DNA of 15,372 nucleotides from Parachlorella kessleri (Eukaryota > Chlorophyta > Trebouxiophyceae > Chlorellales > Chlorellaceae), in the NCBI GenBank assembly GCA_001598975.1, contig BBXU01003334.1:1-15372 (forward strand). The letters run 5' to 3'. Shown here in pieces: positions 1 to 10,012 of this stretch; positions within the stretch are counted from its first letter, which is position 1; each line of letters starts with the position of its first letter. The position numbers were made by a program, and so were the translations under genes. The notes under the pieces are model-generated. The model searched no databases, was not told the DNA's origin, and saw nothing but the letters and a program-made list of their open reading frames with translations.

Positions 1-45
1 AAGTCATACACACAGCCTTGGCAGCGAGCTTGACTTAGATCCATC

Positions 46-84
46 TGTAAGTTAGAGCAACTTTTTTGATGGGGCAACCTGTAA
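46..84 (+). terminator. Two plus-strand TGTAA elements (46-50 and 80-84)
   Basis: Two TGTAA copies 34 bases apart on the plus strand lie at the window edge. They could serve a plus-strand gene ending just outside the window, convergent with the WD40 gene. Five-base motifs occur by chance, so this is weak. Confidence 0.25.
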
Positions 85-143
85 GCACAGCTTGGCTTGG
101 ATTGACTCAGCATGAACAGGTTTAACAACTACTCTTTATTATG

Positions 144-148
144 TTACA
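144..148 (-). terminator. Candidate TGTAA polyadenylation signal of the WD40 gene
   Basis: TGTAA is the standard polyadenylation element of green algae. On the minus strand it occurs here, about 1175 bases after the stop codon, and I see no nearer copy. A non-canonical signal closer to the gene is possible. Confidence 0.35.
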
Positions 149-672
149 TGCTGCAGCGTGTGAACAGACTCCATATATCTACTCCAGTTAGTAGGGTCAG
201 GTCACAACACCACGCCACGTGCACGGAGACATTCTCAAGTGAGAGGCACTGCAAACGGACTCGCCATAGCACACCAGGGTAATTAGGGAACAAGAATCAA
301 GTCAAGGGGCTTGAGACAACGGGGTAGGGCAGCACCCAAGAAAAGCAGGCAGGGGCTGCAAGCGCAGGTGCCTTGCAGCCATGTGGGAGAAAAACAGGTT
401 CCAACCACCGCCCGCCCAAGCTGGGCAGAGACAAAACTGGATGGCCCGCATGTATCAAGCGGCGTACTCGCAGTGCTGGTCCCAAACTGACTGGACTCTC
501 CGCAGGGCAGCGCTGCCACTGCCAGCAACCAAGCCCAGAATCCCCGGCTTGATGCGGCCAATGCTGGTACTGGCACTGCCGCCTCCAGCCATCTCTAGCC
601 ACGAGGGGACAAAGAAAAACGCGTGCCAAGCTCCCAGCTTGCCCCACGCCATCAAGCACGCTCGCAGCGCAA

Positions 673-698
673 AACTTGTACTACAAGTTCTGTAGTAC
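673..698. repeat. Two overlapping inverted repeats
   Basis: AACTTGTA (673-680) pairs with TACAAGTT (682-689) around one base. GTACTACA (678-685) pairs with TGTAGTAC (691-698) around a five-base loop. The two share bases, so only one hairpin can form at a time. They lie in the presumed 3' UTR of the WD40 gene. Confidence 0.6.
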
Positions 699-1322
699 AC
701 CACACCACCAGGACGACAGGAAACGATGTGCACACACACATCAGGCCTGTAGATGCTAAAGAAGGGGGGCCACACAAGGGCAGTCCTGATTAAAAAACCC
801 CGCAAGCCCACAGCCACAGCCATCTGCGCTCTCACCAGAGCTCTCGTCTCGTGTTATGTTGCTGCACGTTATGTTAATGCAGGTCAAGACGCAGCGGCGC
901 AGGCGTACTGTACAGCCGAGGGCAGCCGCGCCAGTGAAAAGGGGAGAAACGGGTACAGACATTCATTGAGCGCAGGTGAGTTCTTTTCGATTCCATGCCA
1001 CTTTGTAGGGAGGGCAGACAACACGGCTGCTGACTTGAGGACAGCAGCCCTCTCCTACACCACCCACCCGCCGCCAGGCAGCCAGCAGAAGAAAAAGCCA
1101 ACGCAAGATGCGGAGAGGGGCAAAGTAGCCAGGACTCCAACACCCGCAGCAACAGTCAGGTCCTGCCAACATAGCCTGAGTAAAACAAGGGCCGCATAGA
1201 GTAGCGGGCAACTAGCGGCCGGATTGCTGTTGGGCCCCCCCACAGGCAGCCACACCAGACCACCGAGCACACCACACCAAACCTAACATCTGCACCAACC
1301 ACCAAGCAGCGCCAGATGGGGG

Positions 1323-4300
1323 TTATTGCACCGCTGAGGCATCTAGGAAGTGTACCACTCCGCGATCCGTGCCCAGCACCACATTCCTGGCCACGCCGTC
1401 AAAATGGCAGCAGGTGAGGCCGCTGTCGCCCAAGAAAAAGCCCTCGGTGGCGCCTGCAGCACACCACAGTACCAGCAGTGGAGCGCGGCACCAAGAACTG
1501 GCTGCCAAGACACACAGCAGCATGAGGCCTTTGCAACTCAGCAACATTGCACAGGAGGGCTTTGTCGGCAGTCCCTCCTGCTGGGCGGGCACCATGTTGA
1601 ACGGCATGCCTGGCTTGCACCCAGGAGAGCCCGTCCTGCGGCCCACTCTGGCAATCATACGTATCGCCAGCCAGCTTGGCCAGAGCGTGCGTCTTGCCCC
1701 GCCTACCTGTCGCCGTGCTCCACAGGCGGGCGGTGCAGTCCAGCGAGCAGGTCAGCAGGTGGCCGCCACTCTCCGAGAAGGACAGCCCTGTCACCGCCGC
1801 GGAGTGGCCCTGCGGGGGCAAAGCAAAGCACAGCACGGCCTGTGAATGCAAGCATGCAACAGCCGCGTGGCATCCGCAAGACGCTTACACCACTCCATGA
1901 TACCGCTCCAGACGGACCACCAGCTGCTCACTAAGCATTCAAGCCACGTTTGAAACGTTTACACCCAGATCAGCTCAGTGCTCCGCCGACCGCCCACAGA
2001 GCAACAGCCACCCCAGGCTGCAGCCCTTTGTCAAAGGCGACAGGGAAGGCAAGTCGAGGAACTAGCTACAGCTGTGGACTGACGGCGCTGGCTGCAGGGG
2101 CAGGGACTGGCGGCGCGCACCCACCCACCTGCCATAGCCCTCCAGGCGCGGTGCCCCTCTCCAGGTCCACCAGCATCACCCCGTTGTTGGCCAGCGCCAC
2201 GGCCAGCTTCCAGCCATCCAGCGACAGCGCCAGCCGCGTGACCGCCACCCCCAGCGGCAGCACACGCACGCACTGGCCCGTGTCCAGCGCCCACAGGCGC
2301 ACGCTGTTGTCGTAGCTGTGCGTGGCCAGCAGGCGGCCCACATCGGAGATGCAGCCGCCAAGAACGCCGTCGCTATGGCCTGCGGAGGCAAGGATAGCCA
2401 GCGTGCGCAGCAGCTCAGCAGGGCCGACATCAAGTAGCGCAGATGGAAAAACACATGCTGAGCAGGGCGGCGGAGGTGAGAGGTACTGAGAGGGAGCAGG
2501 TGCTGTTACGCTTGGCACACCTAACCACCAAAAGACTCCAATGCTGTGTGGGAACTGCTAACAAGCACACAGCCTCCAGCGGACAATGCATGATTACGGG
2601 GATGGACTTCTCCACCAACATTCCCAAGCACTCTGTCCTAGAACGACCTGCCGATTGCTGCCGCCGCCTGTCCCAACCCACCTTGCAAGACGTGCAGGCA
2701 CTCCCCGGTCTTCGCATCCCAGATGCGGCTTGTGGCGTCCTTGGACATGGTCACTACCCGCTTGCCGTCCGCCGTCATCAGCACCTGGTTCACGGCTGCA
2801 TCAGGACCAGACCAGGAAACAGTAAAAAGCTGATGCGTCAGCGGAGGCCAGAGCTGGCTTTGTGGCTTGTTAAGCTCGCCAACTACCAAGCCCAGGCGCC
2901 GGCACTGGACCACCGCAGCTACTAGCTGCTGCCCCGGTTACAAGGAGGCAGCCTGCCAAATTATAGCAAGCCAACGCAACTTTCCGTGCGAGCAGCAGCC
3001 CGCTCCAGCTGCCCTTCCAGCAGGCCAATCAGCAGCCCCACGGACCATCACACAGCAGCGTAAATGGCAAGGGGTACCAATACCCTATAATGAACCGCTC
3101 ACCTGAAGAGTGGCCCCGGGAGGCGTCCCGCTCGCCCCACCGCTGCAGCACCACCAGCGGCTCGCCCTTGGCCAGGTCCCACACCGTGACAGTGCTGTCA
3201 AACAGGGCCATCACCGCAAAGCGCAGCTCGCTGCACACCGCAAAGCTCTTCACGCGGCTGCCCGGGTGACCTGCAGGCGACATGGGAGCCCAAGCGTCAT
3301 TCACAGGGTGGATCAGCTGACGCGCGACAAAACGCGCTGGGAAGGCTGCTGGGCTCGCTCCTCGTACAGGCTGCAGGCTACCTACACTACCCAACTCAGG
3401 CAGCAGCCACGACCAAGTTGGCTCCCAGGACTCGTGCGCACTTCTGGGCGGCTCACCAGCAAAACTACCACATGCATCCACCCAGCAGCCGTGCGGCCCG
3501 TTGCCCCACCGTCACCACCCAAGTATCACCCTCCTTCACGGGATCCCCACCAAACCTAGCGTTGCCTACCCGCGTGGCTTCGCCGCTCACCTGGCATGGT
3601 GCTCAAGCACTCTGTCGTTTCCACGTTCCAGACCTTCACCATGCGGTCCGGCGAGACAGTTGCCAGCCGGCGGCCATCTGCCGAGAAGGCAGCCCAGCGG
3701 ATGGCGGTGCGGTGGCCGCCCAGGACTCCCCGGAACTCGCCGCACCGCGCGTCCCAGAGCCGCGCAACGCAGTCATCGCCTGCACGGGGGCAAGCGTGCA
3801 AAGCGTGCAAAAGGATCTCTGATCATGCACTCGGTGCTCATTGGTGGGTCCCTCCTCTGTGCCATGGCAGGCAACCTAGCTAGCAGCTACAGAGGAAGGA
3901 GCACACCCCTACGTGCAACAGCTGGAAGGGCACAGCTGGATGACTTGCACCTGGTTCAGTGCCCTGTCACACCACCCCATCGCATCTCAGTTTGGCGCAT
4001 AATCTCCCTTTCGCCCACCTGCTGTGGCGACGGCGACGCCATTGCGAGCTGCGAGGCAATGGATGAGCCCCACGTGCCAGCGAGGGCAGTGCTGGGAGTG
4101 CGCATTGAAGTCAAACACTCGCACTGTCATGTCCTCCGACGCAGTCACAGCAAACCTGCGCCCAAGGTCAGCAGAAAAGCAGGGGTTTCAGGCAACAAAA
4201 TGTGACTCAACACACAGACACAGTCCGCTTTCAGTTTTATACCAACGCCACTGGCCAAGCCTGTTTCCCAAGCTGCCACAGAACTGCTGCCACTCCACAC

Positions 4301-6664
4301 GGACACGCAAGAGAACCTTGAGGGCTCCAACGGGTAGGGAGGCATGTTGCAATGCCAAATCTTGCCCGGCAGGCTGTGAAGCAGCACGAGGGCCCACCTG
4401 CCCTTGCGCGTGACAGCGACGCCATTCAGGCCAGAAGAGTGGCCCTCTAGCACGCAAATCACATCGCCGGTATCCAGGCTGTAGGCGATGGCGGTGCCGT
4501 CGGCTGAGGAAGTGACCACCTTGTCATGGGACGGGGAAAGCGACACCTGGGTCACCCAGGATGTGTGGCCCTGCAGGTACAGGCGGGTGAGCACCTTGCA
4601 ACACGCTTAACCAACCCACAACAAACAAAGCCTGCCTACTTGAGACACATGCCACTAGCCTGCCTGTGAGCCCGGCATCATCTGAAGGGGCGACTCAGCC
4701 ACATCACATACCAAAAGTCTGCATATACCAGCCTAGCCTGGGCGCTCGCTGTTGCATACTTCAACTGAGCGCCTGTAGCAAGGCAACTGCAACACCACCC
4801 AGCCCAATGAGGGTCCTGTTCCCCATGCCTGTCCAGATCCCTATGCCTGCCTACCTGCAGGACCTTCTTGCAGGCGCCAGTTGAGGGGTCCCACAGGCGG
4901 GCCGTGCCGTCGTCAGAGGCCGTGACAACCAGCTGCCCGTCGTCACCAATGGCAACTGTGTTGAGCCGCGCCTTGTGCCCCTCCAGCACGTGCTTGCAGG
5001 TGCCGTTGTTCAGGTTCCATATCCTGCAAGGGCTCAGCATACGGTGAGGTGCACAAGACTGGCCCATGTCCGACAGTACCCAGAGATGGTGGCCGGCCAG
5101 GTACTGCAGGATAAATGCCAGGGATACCGCATCAGGGAAGTGGTAGCATGCTAGCAGGATGGTGCATGCCCCATCACACGTGGCAAACACATCACAAACC
5201 CATTAAGGGGGGGCAGCAACTTGCAGAATGGTTTAGCGTCCTTCTACAAACAGCAAGCGCCAAGGCGTCTGCCAAACGATGCGGCCGCCGCTTGCCCTCA
5301 CCGGGCGGTCCCATCATGGGAGGCCGTCACCGCGCGCTTGCCATCAGGGAAGAACTTCACGTCCACAATCCAGTTGGCGTGGCCCGCCATGAAGCCCATG
5401 CGCTGGCCGGAGATGACATCATACATCTCGGCCTGGCTGTTGGCGCAGCCCAGGATGGCAAACCGCGTGCAGGGCGACAGAGCGACGCAGAGCACGCCGC
5501 CTGCATGGAGGGGATCGGGAGCCGGCACTTTCCCTCACAATTCTTGCTGCAACCCCTGGCGCAAATGATACAGCCACACTCACGTTGCCACCTGTGATAG
5601 GCATCACAATTTAACCCAAACTAGACTTCATTCCATGCCGGCCAAGCGCATGGCACAGCAGTCAAGCACACGCACCCTGCTCCTGGGTGGCACCCGAGAC
5701 AAAGGTGTGGATGGCGCGCGCGGAGGAGAGATCCCAGACTTTTGCGGTGCCATCCACACTGCTGGTGAGCACAAAGCGGCCCCACGGGTCGATGGCCAGA
5801 CCGGTGACCTTGGCAGAGTGCCCTGCAGCAGCCATGGAGGGCACGAGCGTCGAAGGTGATTGATAAGAACACCCCAGATTTGCTTCAGACCAGCCTATTA
5901 GAAGGGGCTGCAGCCTACCCGACGTAGCACCCTGCACATCTCTGCCTGATACCCAGCAAACGCCCCTACCACAGCAACCCACAGCTCTGCAACAACAGCG
6001 CGCCCTCCACTGTAGCAAGGTGTGAGGCGGCGGAAGCGCACCCCAAAGTTGAACCGCACCTGCTAGCACGCGTAGGCACTGGCCGCGCTCCGTCTCAAAG
6101 GCACGGGCGGTCCCATCCTCCGAGGCGGTCACCACCAGCGAGCCGTCATCTGTGATGGCCATGCCTGTGATGGGCCCTGCGTGGCCCTCCAGGACCAGCA
6201 CGCAGTCGCCAATCTCCAAGTCCCACATGCGGGCCGTGCCGTCGGAGGAACCTGCGGTGGCAACGAGTGGTCGCTGGCTACTGTCGTAGGCGTTCAGCCT
6301 GCCTGTGCCCATGCAGTCCAACCCAATGTCCTGGTCCCACCGGCTGACAAGGAGAACTGACGCTCCCAGCAGGCAGCACTGGTATCTGCGCGGAGGCTTC
6401 CTGCCTGCTGTAAACCAGCCACATCTTCAAGGGTAGCCACCGGCAAGAGAGCTGCCATCAGCTCTCACCTGTGACGACATCAGTGCCTGAGGGAGTGAGC
6501 AGGACGTGGGTGACTGGGGCTTTGTGGCCGCGCAGCACCAGGCGCTGCAGGCCGCCCGCTTGATCAAGGGAGGGCGTGGTGGGCGGCAAACACAGCGGCA
6601 CTCCATTCTGCCGCGCCAGCTGGCCGTCCCGCCGGATTGCTACCTGCTGCGCCGCCAGCCACTC
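1323..6664 (-). repeat. About 16 WD40 repeats, probably two beta-propellers
   Basis: Tandem units of roughly 40 residues with GH near the start and a WD-type end: examples are GHKAPVTHV to DGTARMWD, GHAGPITGM to DGTARAFE, GHSAKVTGL to DGTAKVWD, GHANWIVDV to DGTARIWN, GHKARLNTV to DGTARLWD, GHRTAIRWA to MVKVWN, GHSDGVLGG to SVRLWA and GHSAAVTGL to CTARLWS. The array closes with GTDRGVVHFLD, the usual last strand in NB-ARC/NACHT-WD40 proteins. I count about 16 units. Units 4, 9, 11 and 14 are degenerate (no GH or no WD). Two seven- or eight-bladed propellers would fit; the exact split cannot be read from sequence. The likely role is a protein- or ligand-binding platform. Confidence 0.9.
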
Positions 6665-9190
6665 CTGCGGACAGTCACCCAGAGGCAGACAGGTTGGATG
6701 CCATCACCCGACAAGCAGAAGGGCACCACCAGCATTTTGTCTCCTAGCTCCTTTCCCTGGTAGCAGGCGCAAGTGGGTACCCTTCCACCAGTACTCCCTT
6801 CTGGTGAACTCCAGTAGCCCACATCAGCAGTAACTGTAATCACATTGAGGCAAGTTCTTCCCTCAATCCGCCCCGCATCAATATATCCAGGTACCGTGGC
6901 CAACCACCCACACGCTGAGCAGCTGGCCTGCGTGCCCGTGCCCCACCTGCATCTGTGGCGAGAGCGGCGCTGCCATCAGCCGGCCAGCCATGAGCAGCCG
7001 CAGCAAGCCTGGGATATGCGGGTGCGCCAGCGCTTGCGCCACTGACATCTGAAAAGATTCCAGCACCAGCTTCATGTCGCGGTCGCCGGTGGCACCCAAA
7101 AGGTACCTGCAGAGTGTCACGGAGGTGCGGGGATTATTGTCAGCTTGACAGCAGTATGGAACACACAAGAAAAGACAGCTGCGAAGGTATGTACCATCGC
7201 CCCTCATACCTCACTACACCACACCACACCATCTGGCACTGCTCCTTGCAAGACAAGCCTACAACCCACCCCTGCCCCTTTGTCACTATCGCAAAAAGCC
7301 GGCCTCACTAGGCACCAGGCCACCAGGTATCCCTCGCTCCAGGCCTGCCAATCAGAACCACCAAGCACTATTCTCCTCCCTACACCGCACAAGACACAAG
7401 TCTGAGACCCACCTCCTGAAGTCCGCCACAACGCCGGCCACGCCCGCCGCACCCAGCTTAACCACCAGCCAGCCGGGGTCCAGCAGCAGCCCCCGCAGCT
7501 GGTCCAGCCTGCCAGCACCCACAAGGTGGTGCCCAACGTTCTGGACAAAGTATCCATCATCGCCGACCGCCGCCAGCGGCAGCAGGCCGCCGGAGGTGTA
7601 GCCGTCCAGCAGCCGGGCATTGTCGCGCGGCGCACGGTCGCGGCATGCAGCGTGCAGCGCCGCAAGTTGCTCTTGCTGCGGCAGGCACCACACCCGGCCG
7701 TCGGGCAGCTTGGCCACATTAAGCAACGCCTTGGCGGCCAGTGCCGAGAGGGTGGTCGCCACGTCGGCCTCAGTGCACTGCCACAGCAGACACAACAGGC
7801 TAGCCGGCACGGGCGTCTGCGCGGGGATAACCGCCAGCCGCGCCACCCTGCAATCAGCAGGCATGAAACACCTTAATTGGGCTTTCACTCGCATATATAC
7901 GGCCAGGAATTGCAGCTACCTCCCTGCAACCCTACCCCTTCGAATCCCAAGCAGCCTCACAGGTGCAATGACCAGGCAGGCCAGGCAGTGTTGCTGGGTG
8001 TTCACATGAAGCCTGAAACAACAGAACTAGTCAGGACAAACTACTTAGGCAACACGGCAACAATCTTTTCACCCCTATACAACATTGTTATCCTCAAGAC
8101 GGCTTGAGGCTGCACGTATTGGTACACCTTCCTCATATGGTTCACAAACAAAAGCCTGCATCGCACCTTTCTCTCATGTCCAACGGCAACCCCAGCCCCG
8201 CAACAAGTCGATGCAGATCAAAGCCAGTAGCAGCTCCCGCTGTTGAAGGGTTTGTTGCCGCCGGCAGCACCCTGCTGCTGCCTCCTGCCTGTAAGGCGTC
8301 CAGGCTGGCCCGGTAAGCTTCCAGGCTGGCTCGCTCAAGCGCAAAGGAGCTGCGCACGCTGCCTGCTACGCTCTGCCCGCTATGCTCACTCATCACCATG
8401 GACGACCGCAGGCTGCTTCTGTGGCTCTGTGCCGAGGGGCGGCCGCCTGCAGGCGCTGCGCCGCCACTGGCCACAGCAACCCCAGCGGCGTTGCCATCCT
8501 GCACTGCTGGCGTCACCTTAGCGGTGCCATCCAGCGAGCGAGACTGGGAGCGGCGGGCGTTGAGCGGCGTGTCTGCCGAGGGCCGCAGGTCCATCCAGGC
8601 TGTGCTGCCTGAGTTGGAAGTGTGGGTGCGAGGGGTGTCCCCCCCGCGCCCTGACCGCGCTGAGGAGCGGCCGGAGCACCACTCCTGGAAGCTCTCGGCT
8701 CCACCCTGCGGAGCCCGAAAAGCAGCGCAACGGAGGCTGTATCTGTGGACTGCCATACAACAGCTCAATCAGCAAGCGGGGTCCCGCCGCAAGCCGGGAC
8801 TTGAGCGAACTACCACGTAGAGCACGTGGCTCCCCTGGACCTTCCGTGTGCCCAGACTTTCAAAATGTCCAGTGAAAGGGCATCGCGAAGAACTAGCAAG
8901 CACCAGGTCCTGACGAGAAGCCAAGGCCACCACGGCGAAACCCGTCCCAGCAATAATGCTGCACTCCTACACCAGGTGGCCCCTCTGGTCACGCCTCTTG
9001 CGGAACGCCCAAGATGCATCGAGACCGTCACCGAACTCACCTCCTCTTCTGTAAAGCTGGCTGGCTCCGGCGCCTGTTGGTCCAGCGTGCTAGGCCTACC
9101 AGGTGAAGTTTCTGGGCTGCTGACTGGCTGACAGGGCTGGCAGGCCACCCCGCCCACTTGAAGCTGACTTTTGGACCCAGCTGCCCCCAT
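1323..9190 (-). CDS. APAF-1-like WD40 repeat protein lacking NB-ARC (17 exons)
   Basis: Probable signalling or scaffold protein of about 1150 residues. Exons in coding order: 9190-9041, 8705-8167, 7847-7413, 7106-6947, 6664-6469, 6251-6060, 5822-5676, 5500-5302, 5023-4855, 4570-4398, 4155-4019, 3779-3591, 3270-3103, 2795-2682, 2379-2129, 1809-1707, 1453-1323 (TAA stop). All 16 introns are GT-AG, 175-335 bases, and every junction keeps the frame. The order is a low-complexity N-terminus (about 1-229), winged helix (about 230-300), APAF-1-type helical domain (about 300-440), a linker with PSLDQAGG, then about 16 WD40 repeats from residue 472 to the end. The start is the first ATG after an in-frame TGA at 9253-9251 and has G at -3 and +4. 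The family normally has NB-ARC before the winged helix; no P-loop is visible here. The WD40 and helical calls are secure. Exons 1-2 rest on splice consensus and frame only. Confidence 0.88.
6469..7847 (-). other. Winged-helix and APAF-1-type helical domains (exons 3-5)
   Basis: Exon 3 starts with VARLAVIPAQTPVP and continues to a conserved LW and a KALLNV strand-helix, matching the winged helix that follows NB-ARC in bacterial and algal NB-ARC-WD40 proteins (typical form LAVFPEDTPVP then LW). Further on, DDGYF, HHLVGAG and LLLDPGWLVVKLGAAG match the helical domain of the APAF-1 C-terminal region. Exon 4 carries QALAHP and AGRLM, the usual end of that helical bundle. Exon 5 supplies the linker (PPTTPSLDQAGG) and the first WD40 repeat. 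The order and motifs fit this family closely, so the homology assignment is firm even though the ATPase domain is absent. Confidence 0.87.
8167..9190 (-). other. N-terminal module: lipid-anchor motif and Ser/Ala-rich region (exons 1-2)
   Basis: Exon 1 (9190-9041) encodes 50 residues beginning MGAAGSKS, which fits the N-myristoylation pattern (Gly2, small residue at 6, Lys7). Cys17 and Cys20 nearby could be palmitoylated. Its donor is GAGGAG followed by GTGAGT. Exon 2 (8705-8167) encodes about 180 residues rich in Ser, Ala, Gly and Arg, with runs such as RSSLRSS and no recognisable fold. Near its end lie YRASLDAL and DMRER. These resemble pieces of the segment that normally links NB-ARC to the winged helix, separated here by about 30 low-complexity residues. 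The boundaries are less certain than in the WD40 part because there is no conserved domain to check them against. Confidence 0.65.
8813..8829. promoter_or_regulatory. Inverted G-box-like repeat in intron 1 of the WD40 gene
   Basis: CCACGT (8813-8818) and ACGTGG (8824-8829) form a perfect inverted repeat with a five-base spacer, and the right arm overlaps a full CACGTG (8823-8828). ACGT-core sites are typical binding sites of plant and algal bZIP and bHLH factors. A first-intron enhancer is possible; function is inferred. Confidence 0.4.
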
Positions 9191-9445
9191 AGCGTCTTGA
9201 TCGCGGGGCCCGAGTGTACATGCTGCGTGCCAGCGGCACCTGAGGCTCTCTCACACCCCCGCCCGAACGCTTGAGGAGCTGCTTCGTGCCTATTGGCTTG
9301 GAATGTAGGTAGCAGAGGTTCACACCAGGATGAGACTGTGGGAGCAGGGTGGGCAGTGCAGGGCTACCAGCGGTGATTTCCCGCTAAAGTGCAGTAGCCT
9401 GGGGCCCTGCTTTTCTGCGGTGCTTTCGAAAAGGCCAGATCCCCA

Positions 9446-9471
9446 GGTCTTCGACTTGACCGGTCTTCGAC
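9446..9471. repeat. Direct repeat GGTCTTCGAC x2
   Basis: Two identical 10-base copies start 16 bases apart in the divergent promoter region. Their spacing (about one and a half helical turns) could suit a paired binding site, but no known factor is identified. Confidence 0.5.
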
Positions 9472-9944
9472 AGCCTACCGAGCCTCCCTTCCATTAAGCG
9501 ACTGTAAGGCAGTCTCGTCGCCAGGTGTCTACAGCTCGGCAAGCAGTCATGTCGATCTTGTCATGCACTCTCGTGCAAAACGCTCAGCAGAGCCCTAATG
9601 CGCTAATTTGGAGCTGTCAATACGTGACTTTAAAAGGGAAGGTCTGGTTGTCCTCCCCGCAGCCCGCATGCATCGCACCCGGCTAGGTCTGAGGAATAAA
9701 ACTGGGCTGAATCTAATCGGCGCCTGGAGTGTACCTCGCTAACCTGTACACCGAGGTTTTCCTCGAAACCCACCAAAGTCACACTGCGGGTTGGCACACT
9801 GCGCGCGCACCGAAGCATTCCCGCTCTTGAACTGACCTACGAGCTGCAACTGCCAAGGGTGTTCCCCACTCTGATCAGCGACCGATCGCTCCTTGGGTCG
9901 AGTCGTGCCGGCTGGCTTTGTTCTGCCTTGCGGCCTCGTAATAA

Positions 9945-9950
9945 TATATT
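9945..9950 (+). promoter_or_regulatory. TATA-like element upstream of the GT61 gene
   Basis: TATATT lies in a short AT-rich patch within GC-rich DNA. A start site some 25-35 bases downstream would give a 5' UTR of roughly 100 bases. It is a candidate only. Confidence 0.35.
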
Positions 9951-9976
9951 CTACTGGCATCAGTTGCTTCTTTGAT

Positions 9977-10012
9977 ATGGAGCAGCAAGTTCAAGGCTGG
10001 GTGGCCTGTTGA
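9977..10012 (+). other. Possible upstream ORF of 11 codons
   Basis: ATG at 9977 opens MEQQVQGWVAC and stops at TGA (10010-10012), 63 bases before the glycosyltransferase start and in the same frame. If transcription starts near the TATA-like element, it would lie in the 5' UTR and could reduce translation of the main frame, whose own start context is weak. Confidence 0.35.

Larger units (their letters stand above)
1..1322. other. Non-coding region: long 3' UTR and convergent transcript end
   Basis: No open frame here shows a known domain or protein-like composition; the longest (753-1199 on the plus strand) is rich in Ala, Thr and Lys and matches nothing I know. It lies downstream of the TAA stop of the WD40 gene, so much of it is probably 3' UTR. 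The only minus-strand TGTAA I found between the stop and the window edge is at 148-144, which would make a 3' UTR of about 1.18 kb. Overlapping inverted repeats lie at 673-698. Confidence 0.55.

Noticed and set aside
753..1199. Open frame of 148 codons on the plus strand
   Set aside because: Composition is unlike a folded protein, no domain is visible, and it lies antisense to the probable 3' UTR of the WD40 gene.
7930..7950. TTCGAATCC resembling a tRNA B box
   Set aside because: There is no A box or cloverleaf around it, and it lies inside intron 2 of the WD40 gene.
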